Assembly: GCF_014385165.1 (NCBI RefSeq) | Contig: NZ_JACRTF010000001.1 | Location: 3,782,001-3,846,000, forward strand | Source of the DNA: Jilunia laotingensis | Lineage (GTDB): Bacteria > Bacteroidota > Bacteroidia > Bacteroidales > Bacteroidaceae | Length of the DNA stretch: 64,000 nucleotides | Direction of reading: 5' to 3' | In this document: piece by piece, positions 56,037 to 64,000 of the stretch | Layout of the letters: each line of letters begins with the position of its first letter | How positions within the stretch are numbered: the stretch's first letter is position 1 | Made by a program: the position numbers and the translations under genes | Notes under the pieces: generated by a model | Seen by the model: the letters and a program-made list of their open reading frames with translations, nothing else | What the model was told of the DNA's origin: nothing | The model's database searches: none

Positions 56037-56259
56037 TATTCTTGTATGTTATCAATTATATTGCTATTTCGATTATTTCACTCATTAGATTAAGACCGTT
56101 AAGTCTGTTTATAATTTCACAATGCAAAAATAGAGAAGAATAAGTAATAACCTTGTAGATATTTTACAGATTGTCGTACCTATTTTACAGATAAACAAGA
56201 AAACAGGAAGTTTTCAGAAAAAAAGTTCTCTTTGTAACTTCCGGTTTTAAAAAAATGCG

Positions 56260-56267
56260 TAATTTTG
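56260..56267 (+). promoter_or_regulatory. -7 box (TAATTTTG) for guaB-like gene
   Basis: 25 nt before the ATG at 56292, supporting that start over the TTG at 56265, which lies within the box. Confidence 0.7.
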
Positions 56268-56291
56268 CACGCCATAAAAATAAAAGAATTT

Positions 56292-57785
56292 ATGGCAATT
56301 TACGTAGAAGAAGTTTCCAGAACATTTGGTGAATATTTGCTTATTCCCGGTCTTACCACTAAACAGTGTGTCCCCTCCAACGTCTCTTTGCGGACACCAT
56401 TAGTCAAGTATAAAGTGGGTACATCCCCAGCAATCGAATTAAACATCCCTTTCGTTTCAGCGATCATGCAATCCGTCTCAGGTTCGGAACTGGCTATTGA
56501 ATTGGCACGCAACGGAGGACTCTCTTTTATCTTTGGCTCGCAACCCATTGCCAGTCAAGCGGAGATGGTACGGAAAGTAAAGAAATTCAAAGCCGGCTTT
56601 GTGACCAGTGATTCCAATTTGACTCCGGAACACACATTGGAAGACGTATTGCAATTGATTGAGCAAACCGGGCATTCCACAATCGGCATCACAGATGACG
56701 GTACACCGAACGGTAAATTGCTCGGACTGGTTACCAGTCGCGATTACCGTATTTCAAGAGATTCACGCGATAAGAAAGTCAAAGACTTCATGACACCTTT
56801 CGACAAGCTGATTGTCGGTGAAGTCGGGCTTACACTGAGTGATGCAAACCAGATCATTTGGGATCACAAGTTGAACACTCTTCCTGTGATCGATAAGAAC
56901 CAGCATCTGGCATACTTCGTTTTCCGAAAAGATTATGACAGCCATAAAGAGAACCCAAACGAAGTTTCGAGCCCTGATAAAAAACTATTGGTCGGTGCAG
57001 GAATCAATACCCGTGATTACGAAGAGCGTGTTCCCGCATTGGTGGAAGCAGGTGCAGACGTTCTCTGTATCGACTCTTCGGACGGCTATTCGGAATGGCA
57101 GTATGAAACGCTGAAATGGATAAAGGAGAAATATGGAGATAAGGTATTGGTAGGTGCTGGTAATGTGGTGGACAAAGACGGATTCTTCTATCTGGCCGAA
57201 GCCGGAGCTGACTTTATAAAAGTAGGTATCGGTGGAGGTTCTATCTGCATTACCCGTGAACAGAAAGGAATTGGCCGTGGGCAAGCTACTGCATTGCAGG
57301 ATGTTGCAAAAGCTCGTGATGAATACCAGGCACGTACAGGTATCTACATTCCGATCTGTAGCGATGGTGGTCTGGTACATGATTACCATATGGTGCTGGC
57401 TCTCGCTATGGGGGCAGACTTCCTGATGATGGGACGTTATTTTGCCCGTTTCGATGAATCTCCTACTAAAAAGCTTTGTATCAAAAATAATTATGTGAAA
57501 GAGTATTGGGGCGAAGGTTCCAATCGCGCACAGAATTGGCAACGTTATGATATGGGCGGAACAGCTTCCTTGAAATTCGAAGAAGGCGTGGACAGCTATG
57601 TTCCTTATGCTGGTAAGATGAAAGACAATTTGGCTGTGACATTAGGCAAAATGCGTGCAACCATGTGTAGTTGTGGAGCAATAACCATCCCTGAGTTACA
57701 GAAAAATGCAAAGATCACGATGGTTTCATCAACCAGTATTGTAGAAGGTGGGGCGCATGACGTGATATTGAAAGATAAAGCATAA
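56292..57785 (+). CDS. guaB: IMP dehydrogenase, divergent Tritrichomonas-like type
   Basis: 497 aa from the ATG at 56292. TIM-barrel with two CBS domains (residues ~103-225). The active-site cysteine is C319 in [15 protein letters not shown], and the flap pair R418-Y419 is in [43 protein letters not shown] and SYVPYAGK, including the numbering of C319 and R418, match the IMPDH of the protozoan Tritrichomonas foetus as I remember it. It oxidises IMP to XMP with NAD, the committed step to GMP. A canonical paralogue may exist elsewhere. Confidence 0.93.
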   Translation: MAIYVEEVSRTFGEYLLIPGLTTKQCVPSNVSLRTPLVKYKVGTSPAIELNIPFVSAIMQSVSGSELAIELARNGGLSFIFGSQPIASQAEMVRKVKKFKAGFVTSDSNLTPEHTLEDVLQLIEQTGHSTIGITDDGTPNGKLLGLVTSRDYRISRDSRDKKVKDFMTPFDKLIVGEVGLTLSDANQIIWDHKLNTLPVIDKNQHLAYFVFRKDYDSHKENPNEVSSPDKKLLVGAGINTRDYEERVPALVEAGADVLCIDSSDGYSEWQYETLKWIKEKYGDKVLVGAGNVVDKDGFFYLAEAGADFIKVGIGGGSICITREQKGIGRGQATALQDVAKARDEYQARTGIYIPICSDGGLVHDYHMVLALAMGADFLMMGRYFARFDESPTKKLCIKNNYVKEYWGEGSNRAQNWQRYDMGGTASLKFEEGVDSYVPYAGKMKDNLAVTLGKMRATMCSCGAITIPELQKNAKITMVSSTSIVEGGAHDVILKDKA

Positions 57786-57800
57786 AACGAATGTTTGCTC

Positions 57801-57838
57801 ACGAAAAACGCTCTTTCTCATGAAAGGGCGTTTTTTTT
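57801..57838 (+). terminator. Intrinsic terminator after IMP dehydrogenase
   Basis: ACGCTCTTTC pairs with GAAAGGGCGT around TCAT, followed by eight T. Confidence 0.9.
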
Positions 57839-57938
57839 ATTCAGAATGTCCAGGGCTATTTCTTATCCACAAACCTGATAAACAATTCTTCTCTTAGACG
57901 AGTAGTTCTTCAATTGACATATATGATTCCCGGAAATA

Positions 57939-58535
57939 TTATCTCACGAAACCATTCTTCGCAAAATCATAATATCCATCAATTTTTTCTACCGCATCAG
58001 CCTCTAAAAGCAATAGCAGTTCACGGGTGAATTCCAGATATGCCATACCATTTGCGGTTACGATTCTTCCATCGCTTACAGCTTGTATTTCTTGATAACC
58101 TGCATGATTGGTATACCGTTCACCGCCCCATAATTTTAATTGTGGAAGGGTATTACCCGTATGCTTTACTTCATTTAAAAAACCATGAGCTGCCAAAAAA
58201 GAAGCAGCATTACATATGGCTCCCACTATTCTGCCCCGCTTTATTGCATCTTCAACCAAAGGTACTACTTGTTCCGCTTCCTTTGAATTCCATTGCATCC
58301 CTCCAATCAGAATCAACGCTGCATAAGTGTCCGGTATAGTTAGGAAACTATAATCAGGTGCCGTGTGGAATCCACCCAAAGAAGACACTTCGTCAAGTGT
58401 CGGAGCGATTGTTTTAACTACATATTTCACTTCACTCCCCGGCATCACCCCTGTATTTAACGAAGATGCCAGAAATGCACCTTCCCAGTCTGCGTATTCA
58501 TTCAGCAAGAGAAACAATACTTCTTTTTTCATCAT
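57939..58535 (-). CDS. DJ-1/PfpI-family protein
   Basis: 198 aa. The nucleophile cysteine lies in the elbow VGAICNAASFLA (~residue 108), and ALILIGGMQW precedes it, as in class I glutamine amidotransferase-like DJ-1 proteins. The start may be ATG 58535 or 58532. Members act as glyoxalases, deglycases or chaperones; this one is not assigned. Confidence 0.87.
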   Translation of the reverse strand: MMKKEVLFLLLNEYADWEGAFLASSLNTGVMPGSEVKYVVKTIAPTLDEVSSLGGFHTAPDYSFLTIPDTYAALILIGGMQWNSKEAEQVVPLVEDAIKRGRIVGAICNAASFLAAHGFLNEVKHTGNTLPQLKLWGGERYTNHAGYQEIQAVSDGRIVTANGMAYLEFTRELLLLLEADAVEKIDGYYDFAKNGFVR

Positions 58536-58707
58536 TGAATCTTATTAAATTTGTTCACGCGGCAAATGTACATAATAAAAAAGGAGTTTCTTATCATTTT
58601 CTCCAATTAAATAAAATACAAATAAATCACAAATCGGCAAGATTGTACAACACTTCGCTTCTATAATTTACCTACCTTTGCTTTTGAAAAAATTAAATAA
58701 AACGATT

Positions 58708-58983
58708 ATGGAAACAAAGTATTGCCAAAGCTGTGGTATGCCATTGCAAAAACAAGAAGAACTGGGGACAAACCGTAATGGAAGCAAAAATGAAGAGTAT
58801 TGCTGCTATTGCTATAAAGATGGTGCATTTACTATGGATTGTACCATGGATCAGATGATTGAACATTGCGCGCAATTCGTTGATGAGTTTAATAAAGATT
58901 CCGGTGTAACTTATACAAGAGAGAAAGCAATTGCCGAAATGAAAGCATACTTTCCCACATTAAAACGTTGGGCGGGGAAATAA
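58708..58983 (+). CDS. Small zinc-ribbon protein
   Basis: 91 aa from the ATG at 58708 (METKYCQSCGMPLQKQEELG). Cysteines CxxC at 6-9 and CCYC around 32-35 form the zinc ribbon (Zn_ribbon_2 type). The C-terminal part is helical (TREKAIAEMKAYFPTLKRW). Such proteins are common in Bacteroidota, with no known role. Confidence 0.85.
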   Translation: METKYCQSCGMPLQKQEELGTNRNGSKNEEYCCYCYKDGAFTMDCTMDQMIEHCAQFVDEFNKDSGVTYTREKAIAEMKAYFPTLKRWAGK

Positions 58984-59006
58984 TAGTAAACATCGTATGG
59001 TGGAGA

Positions 59007-59065
59007 CAGATACAGTTCATATCTATTCAACATATATGTATATTGGTGAATATGAACTGTGTCTG
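59007..59065. terminator. Long hairpin between zinc-ribbon and MFS genes
   Basis: CAGATACAGTTCATAT (59007-59022) pairs with ATATGAACTGTGTCTG (59050-59065) with one wobble. It sits between convergent genes. Confidence 0.7.
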
Positions 59066-59121
59066 CTAAACTTAAAAGCTGAATAAATCACTTTCGGAGA
59101 AAAGCTAAATTAACGCTATGG

Positions 59122-60438
59122 CTATTTAAATTTTGAATTCGGATGATGATGTATCAGGTTTATAATGGAAACCATCCGAAGTTTTCCTATTCTGTTGAAA
59201 TGGGGTTTCTTTTCTGCTATCTTTTCTGTTGAAACTACAGATATTATAAATGCAAATGCTACGAACAATACAATAACCCATACAAATGGATTCCATCCAT
59301 ATGTGGAGAGTACAATACCGGTCAATGATCCCATGATACTGGATCCGACATAATAAAACAACCAATAGAGACACGTGGCACTACTTTTTGCATATTGTGC
59401 ATTACCGGCTACAATTCTGCTTGCCATCGTATGTGTACTGAAAAAAGCAAATGTAATGACACCGAGTCCTAATATAATTGTCCAGAGTTGCATGATCAGC
59501 AATAACAATAAGCCTACGAGCATAAGTATAATTGCTCCCCTCAATAGAATAACCGGATCATATTTATCTGAAAGTTTACCCGTAACGATGGAACCGGCCA
59601 CCCCTACCGTATACATCATAAAAATCATAGCTACAATATAATGAGGCAGGCCGAACTGTGGAGATTCCAAAATGAAGGACAGATAATTGTATATGCTTAC
59701 AAAAGCTCCCATAACCAATGCTGCAATCATGTACATTCCCAAAAACATAAACTTTCCAAGAAAGCTCGACATTTGGCTTAGTTTGTCCTTGATGTGTACC
59801 CGACTTGGAGAGAAATTTGTTGAAGAAGGAATCTTTCGAACAAAAATGATGCCAAGTAGTAAACTGATCACTCCTATTACAAAGGCAGCATAACGCCAAT
59901 CACTCCAACCGGAAATAAGCGTGCCTGTCACACGCCCCATCATCCCTCCTATTGTATTTCCACTTAGATACAAGCTGATAGCCAAACCAATGACAGAAGC
60001 GCTGACTTCTTCGGATAAGTAAGCCAATGCAACCGCAGACACTCCCGAAAGAACCATTCCCTTCAGAAAATTTATTATTAAGAGCATTGGGAAGCTCCAA
60101 ACAAAAGCAGATGCAATGGTCAATAAGGATGAAACGACAAGGGTAAATCCCATCAACTTTTCACGTGAAATGCAATCTGCTTTAAAGGCGAAAATGAATA
60201 ATCCTACAGCCATACCAACTGTCGATACTGAAACTGCCAGGCTACTCATCACCGGGGTTATATGAAATGAAGTACAAAGTTCCGAAAGCATCGGTTGGAA
60301 TAAATATAATTGTGCAAAGACGGAAAGCCCTGATATAAATATGCAATTCCTTATTCTTCGGAAAGCTTTGGAATCCTTGGCTACTTTTTCTCTCCCATTT
60401 ACAATTGTTGAGCAACTATATTTATTTATTGATTTCAT
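59122..60438 (-). CDS. MFS transporter
   Basis: 438 aa, 12 spans from residue ~30 (IFISGLSVFAQLYLFQPMLS). VSSLLTIASAFVWSFPMLLI and the loop GKLSDKYDPVILLRG are typical of the YnfM/arabinose-efflux type group. The first ~28 residues are hydrophilic. Substrate unknown, probably drug or sugar efflux. Confidence 0.88.
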   Translation of the reverse strand: MKSINKYSCSTIVNGREKVAKDSKAFRRIRNCIFISGLSVFAQLYLFQPMLSELCTSFHITPVMSSLAVSVSTVGMAVGLFIFAFKADCISREKLMGFTLVVSSLLTIASAFVWSFPMLLIINFLKGMVLSGVSAVALAYLSEEVSASVIGLAISLYLSGNTIGGMMGRVTGTLISGWSDWRYAAFVIGVISLLLGIIFVRKIPSSTNFSPSRVHIKDKLSQMSSFLGKFMFLGMYMIAALVMGAFVSIYNYLSFILESPQFGLPHYIVAMIFMMYTVGVAGSIVTGKLSDKYDPVILLRGAIILMLVGLLLLLIMQLWTIILGLGVITFAFFSTHTMASRIVAGNAQYAKSSATCLYWLFYYVGSSIMGSLTGIVLSTYGWNPFVWVIVLFVAFAFIISVVSTEKIAEKKPHFNRIGKLRMVSIINLIHHHPNSKFK

Positions 60439-60786
60439 AATCAGTCCATTTTATATGCAAATGTACATATAAAATAGAAACATGTATTCTTGCAAAAAGT
60501 TTTTTTCAGTGAGATCCATTGATTATTCAAAAGTCGAATATATACGGAAGCAAAAAGCACACATATTTATCCCAATTCGTAACCCAAATTCTCAAATGTA
60601 TAGAATGTCAAATCTCAGAAATGCAGATGAAACAGGATATGAAAGACAAAACAAAAAGACTCTAAGAGAAATAATCCGATTAATATTGATTACGTTATTA
60701 ATAAGACACGATCTTCCTGTGATTTATTTAGTAACTGATCGACTAACTTATATAATGTATATTGAATTAAGTAACAGATTAAAATT
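60439..60786. other. Intergenic region, nothing firm
   Basis: A 104-codon frame at 60482-60796 exists but has skewed composition and overlaps the better small gene at 60787, so I do not call it. No clear promoter box or hairpin. Confidence 0.4.
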
Positions 60787-60933
60787 ATGGATATAAATAA
60801 ACTATTTAATGATGTATCAACTATTCTAAGTAAAAATGATTTTTTACGCTATCTTTTAATAATAGGGATTATAGCCTTTTGTGCTTTAATGTTTTATAAT
60901 ATCGGTAAATGTGTAGGAGTTTGGTTTGCCTAA
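60787..60933 (+). CDS. Small single-pass membrane protein (48 aa)
   Basis: ATG to TAA, reading MDINKLFNDVSTILSKNDFL then RYLLIIGIIAFCALMFYNIG and KCVGVWFA. It has an amphipathic N-terminus and one strong hydrophobic helix (residues 22-38). The ordered layout argues for a real gene. Function unknown. Confidence 0.6.
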   Translation: MDINKLFNDVSTILSKNDFLRYLLIIGIIAFCALMFYNIGKCVGVWFA

Positions 60934-61052
60934 TTTTATGTATTCAGTGTCTAATTATAATCTCTTATACCTTACCTTCTATTCCATGCCTGCACATTCG
61001 CCCTAAGACACGACTGCCCATTGATGCAAATAATATTATCATGCATAATATA

Positions 61053-61098
61053 AGTATTAAATTATTTATTTTCGAGATCAAATAAGTAATTTAATACT
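61053..61098. terminator. AT-rich hairpin downstream of MORN-repeat gene
   Basis: AGTATTAAATTATTT and the region ending AAGTAATTTAATACT pair over about 15 bp with one mismatch. It lies between convergent genes. Confidence 0.5.
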
Positions 61099-61119
61099 AT
61101 CTTTCTAAGATTAAAGATC

Positions 61120-62223
61120 TTATTCATCCCATTCTTTCTCCAACTTTCCGTTTATGTCGTAACGTGACCATCGTCCTATTTTGTAATCATTCTTATATTC
61201 CCCTTTCTCACGTAGTTGTCCATTTTTCACATATATGGCTTCATATGGTCCATGCCGGTGTCCTTTCAGATAAGTTGTGGTTTCTATAAAGTCAAATTGA
61301 TTACTGACCACTAATACTTTTTCTTTCCCGTTTAACTTACCATTTTCATATTCGCCTTCCCGCTTGACTGCACCGGTTTCATAATCCAAATCTTTACAAA
61401 TACCGTGTTTCTTATCATTACGGTAATTATATTCTTTCAGACGCTGACCTTTGGTTCCGAATGTTACTGATAGTCCATTCAACTCATCATTATCATAGCT
61501 TTCTATTTTCAACGTATCTCCCAATTCATCGAATTTTATCCAACGGGCTACCTTTTTGCCGGCTTTGTAATATCCCTTCAAACGTGGAGCGCCATCCATG
61601 TAGGTCTGAATATATTCTCCTTCAGCAAGTCCGTTTATATAACAAGAATTCTCTATATAATCATAAGTACCTGTTATGTGACGCATTTGTTTACCCTCGG
61701 GTAGTCCATCTTTATAATTGCAATCTTTCACCAATTTGCCGTCATGATCGTAACGACGGTCGATGCCATCTTCTTTTCCTGCTTTATATTCTTTTTCTGT
61801 TTCTACTGTTCCATCGGAATAATATGTCTTTTTCATACCATCCAACTTCCCATCGGCGTAGTTTGTCTCTGTCTGAAGTTTACCGTCGTAGGATGAATAT
61901 TCCTTGAAAGTACCATTTTTACGTCCTTCTTTATATGTCCCTTCAGTACGAAGTTTATTGTATTCGTACTCTTGATACGTACCGTCATAAAATCCGTCTT
62001 TAAAACCGGCAAGAAGGTAGGCTGAATGATATCCATCGATGATACGATGTTCACCATTTAGCGATTTTTCTTTTTTAGCATCGCGGAAAAGCAACCGCCC
62101 ATCGCCCACATTCACAACAGTTATTTCTTCTATTTTGTACTTTTTCTGTGCCATGACAGTTGGCGCATTACACATGCAAGCAATAAGAACCGTTGTAATT
62201 ACCCAGATTTTCATTCTCATCAT
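61120..62223 (-). CDS. MORN/YwqK-like repeat protein, exported
   Basis: 367 aa from the ATG at 62223, giving signal peptide MMRMKIWVITTVLIACMCNA with a cleavage-like VMAQ; longer starts are unlikely. The body is about 12 repeats of the type G(x)YKxGKKxGxWxxY/(x)YxDGKxxGxxKxYY, as in YwqK-type MORN-repeat proteins. The Bacteroidota members are exported and of unknown role; the name 'antitoxin' used for the family is not supported here. Confidence 0.85.
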   Translation of the reverse strand: MMRMKIWVITTVLIACMCNAPTVMAQKKYKIEEITVVNVGDGRLLFRDAKKEKSLNGEHRIIDGYHSAYLLAGFKDGFYDGTYQEYEYNKLRTEGTYKEGRKNGTFKEYSSYDGKLQTETNYADGKLDGMKKTYYSDGTVETEKEYKAGKEDGIDRRYDHDGKLVKDCNYKDGLPEGKQMRHITGTYDYIENSCYINGLAEGEYIQTYMDGAPRLKGYYKAGKKVARWIKFDELGDTLKIESYDNDELNGLSVTFGTKGQRLKEYNYRNDKKHGICKDLDYETGAVKREGEYENGKLNGKEKVLVVSNQFDFIETTTYLKGHRHGPYEAIYVKNGQLREKGEYKNDYKIGRWSRYDINGKLEKEWDE

Positions 62224-62331
62224 TTTTATATTTCTATTGCATGAAACCGTTATATTCTCCATATATAATAGTTCAAAGATACACACAATATGTGAAAACA
62301 ACTCCTAAAAACCGTATAAAATCACTTCATG

Positions 62332-63105
62332 CTACAATAATTTCATCAGCTCTGCCGCACGGCATGCTTCTATTGAATTGCTAACTGACAGTTTTTCAAG
62401 AATATTTTGACGGTGTCGGTTTACGGTATTCACGCTGATACACAATTCAACGGCAATTTCCTTGCTCGGCATCCCTTTCCGTATAAAGCGTAAAATTTCT
62501 TTTTCACGTTCTGAAAGGATATTCCGATGTTCCTCCGAAAACGAATGAGTTTCAACCATGCCGCTTTCCATCTGCGTAATGGTAGGGTAGATCCCTTGCT
62601 CTGCACGTTGGTCTGCAGCAAGTGAATATGAACAGAATATAAGCCATACATTGCCATCAGGCGTATTTTCCATAATTTGGACCAAGTTATCGACATACTG
62701 ATATTCTTCACTCTTATTCCTCATTCGCAAACGGCACCTTCCCCGGTATTTCAATCGTTCTATGGGAGGAAGTGCAAACGTTTTTTGGAAGAATGAATAT
62801 TCCAGCAAGCGTTTCTCGACCAGATCTTCCGGATGAATACGCCTGTATATGTAATCTTCATCCATCGAATCTATCATATCTAGAGCAGATTCGGCCGGAG
62901 TCAAACCTAAAAAATTAGCCCAAGGATGAACAGACACGTAACTCTTCCGGTTTGATAAATCGGAAATCACTGCACATCCTCCATTGATCTTCGTCAACGA
63001 ACGAATGAACCGAAGCTTCTCTTCTAATATTTGTTTATCCAACCCTGTATGATCTATCTCTTGGGTTGCATATACTTCTTCTATTTCTTTTTGTAATACG
63101 TCCAT
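62332..63105 (-). CDS. LuxR-type response regulator (PAS-like + HTH)
   Basis: 257 aa. C-terminal GerE/LuxR helix-turn-helix (LSEREKEILRFIRKGMPSKE, then SVNTVNRHRQNILEKL). The N-terminal ~190 residues look PAS-like (GGCAVISDLSNRKSYVSVHP) without a phospho-acceptor aspartate receiver, so it responds to a ligand or partner. It is divergent from the DUF1349 gene, with overlapping promoters. Confidence 0.88.
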   Translation of the reverse strand: MDVLQKEIEEVYATQEIDHTGLDKQILEEKLRFIRSLTKINGGCAVISDLSNRKSYVSVHPWANFLGLTPAESALDMIDSMDEDYIYRRIHPEDLVEKRLLEYSFFQKTFALPPIERLKYRGRCRLRMRNKSEEYQYVDNLVQIMENTPDGNVWLIFCSYSLAADQRAEQGIYPTITQMESGMVETHSFSEEHRNILSEREKEILRFIRKGMPSKEIAVELCISVNTVNRHRQNILEKLSVSNSIEACRAAELMKLL

Positions 63106-63153
63106 TCTATAAAATGGTTATTATTCAGTATTGCTGCTTTATAAAATACAGTG

Positions 63154-63161
63154 TAATTTTG
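63154..63161 (+). promoter_or_regulatory. -7 box (TAATTTTG) for DUF1349 gene
   Basis: 55 nt before the ATG at 63216. Confidence 0.6.
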
Positions 63162-63166
63162 CCGCA

Positions 63167-63174
63167 CAAAGATA
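63167..63174 (-). promoter_or_regulatory. -7 box (TATCTTTG) for LuxR-type gene
   Basis: CAAAGATA on the + strand, 61 nt from the ATG at 63105. It overlaps the start region of the divergent promoter, so the two may compete. Confidence 0.6.
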
Positions 63175-63215
63175 TGCAAATGCCTTAATTAATGAACGAT
63201 GAAATATAAGTGATT

Positions 63216-63875
63216 ATGAAGTGCCTGAAAATTAATTTAATTTCGCTTGCTCTGCTGGCGGTAACTAACATGATGGGACAAAGTTTAGAGAAAATGAATT
63301 GGTTGAACGAACCGGAGCATTGGGAAATAAAAGGTGGAAAAACACTTGTAATGGATGTTCCTGCCAAAACTGATTTTTGGCGTATATCCCATTACGGCTT
63401 TACTGTAGACGACGGGCCTTTCTATTATGCTGTCTATGGGGGTGAATTTGAAGTCAAGGTTAAAATAACAGGAAATTATGTTACTACTTTTGATCAGATG
63501 GGGCTTATGATACGCATTGATCATGAAAACTGGATAAAAGCAGGAGTAGAATATGTAAACGGAAAGCAAAACGTTAGCACTGTCGTTACACACAAAACGA
63601 GCGACTGGAGCGTAGTTCAACTACCGGATGCGCCTCGTTCTCTTTGGATCAAAGCAGTTCGTCGTCTGGATGCTGTAGAAATTTTCTATTCGCGAGATGA
63701 TAAAGATTACATCATGACGCGTACCTGCTGGTTACAGGATAATTGTCCTGTAATGATCGGCTTAATGGGGGCATGTCCGGATGGAAAGGGATTCATAGCT
63801 ACGTTTGAAGAATTTAAAGTAACTCCTTTACCGGATTTACGTCGTTTGGAATGGGCAAAGAAACAGGGAAAATGA
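63216..63875 (+). CDS. DUF1349 protein (concanavalin-like fold)
   Basis: 219 aa from the ATG at 63216 with signal peptide ISLALLAVTNMMGQS. The core (DFWRISHYGFTVDDGPFYYA, QMGLMIRIDHENWIKAGVEY, KAVRRLDAVEIFYSRDDKDY) is the regulation-of-enolase/DUF1349 beta-sandwich fold. Such proteins often bind carbohydrates; activity is unproven. The neighbouring LuxR-type gene may control it. Confidence 0.85.
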   Translation: MKCLKINLISLALLAVTNMMGQSLEKMNWLNEPEHWEIKGGKTLVMDVPAKTDFWRISHYGFTVDDGPFYYAVYGGEFEVKVKITGNYVTTFDQMGLMIRIDHENWIKAGVEYVNGKQNVSTVVTHKTSDWSVVQLPDAPRSLWIKAVRRLDAVEIFYSRDDKDYIMTRTCWLQDNCPVMIGLMGACPDGKGFIATFEEFKVTPLPDLRRLEWAKKQGK

Positions 63876-63951
63876 CAATCTTCATTTGCCGTTCTTAAAA
63901 AAGATTGAGATTCCGACAAAAATAGGAGGGTTCAACTTACATTTACCGGTA

Positions 63952-64000
63952 ATGATAATGAAGCGTACTCCCAAAAGTCGGAAATTCAACTACGAGAGTA
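63952..64000 (+). CDS. Start of an uncharacterised gene, cut by window end
   Basis: ATG at 63952 (or 63958) opens a frame reading MIMKRTPKSRKFNYES, which runs to the window edge. The basic start resembles conserved small proteins of Bacteroides. AGGAGG (63923-63928) is too distant to be its ribosome site. Confidence 0.4.
   Translation, partial: MIMKRTPKSRKFNYES

Noticed and set aside
60482..60796. 104-aa frame upstream of the small membrane gene
   Set aside because: No homology I recognise, odd composition, and it overlaps the better-supported small gene.

Overview
The window looks like a chromosomal segment of a gut Bacteroides (order Bacteroidales). The evidence is the repeated -7 box TAnnTTTG in front of genes instead of an E. 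coli type -10, low G+C with AT-rich spacers, lipoproteins with SPI/SPII signals, and characteristic families: TamL, DUF4296, DUF3332, DUF5690, M56-TonB fusion, zinc-less DksA-like protein, RRM RNA-binding protein and a type 2 IleRS. The species cannot be fixed from the sequence alone.

Layout. 1-3616 holds two tandem copies of a two-gene surface cassette: a fibre-like protein with a coiled-coil C-terminus, followed by an exported protein with a C-terminal sorting domain like those of the type IX secretion system. 3647-5336 is a complete insertion sequence with inverted repeats and a 6-bp target duplication. 5574-16362 (- strand) is an exopolysaccharide or capsule operon: GH29 fucosidase lipoprotein, Wza-, Wzz-, Wzx- and Wzy-like proteins, three glycosyltransferases and a hexapeptide acyltransferase. 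16541-21034 carries a HU-like/SPOR protein, a zinc-ribbon/FHA protein, a POT transporter and a WalJ-like hydrolase. 21123-26691 is a segment bounded by two identical, inverted tRNA-Lys(CUU) genes; it holds a 2-aminoethylphosphonate (2-AEP) use cluster (regulator, transporter, phnX, phnW) and a lipoprotein.

26965-42058 is mostly core: type II NADH dehydrogenase, DoxX, DUF3332 lipoprotein, tamL, BlaI/BlaR1-like pair, SpoU methyltransferase, DUF4296 lipoprotein, lspA, DksA-like protein, ileS and a YhiM-like membrane protein. 42226-42325 is a dense palindromic cluster able to fold in two exclusive ways. 42684-45750 is a cytochrome c maturation pair (ResB-like, CcsA) with a three-haem peroxidase. 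45810-58983 holds an RRM protein, thiD, fabD, sucCD, a PAP2 phosphatase, glutamine synthetase, two membrane or efflux genes, a flavoprotein, an IMP dehydrogenase of the Tritrichomonas-like type and a DJ-1/PfpI protein. 59122-64000 ends with an MFS carrier, a MORN/YwqK-like repeat protein, a LuxR-type regulator, a DUF1349 protein and the start of a further gene.

The most unusual points are the duplicated surface cassette with a homopolymer frameshift in its signal peptide, the phosphonate segment between inverted tRNA genes with an unfamiliar regulator, the exclusive hairpins near 42.3 kb, and the ileS and guaB variants that predict drug-response properties. I found no CRISPR array, rRNA, phage structural module or clear defence system.
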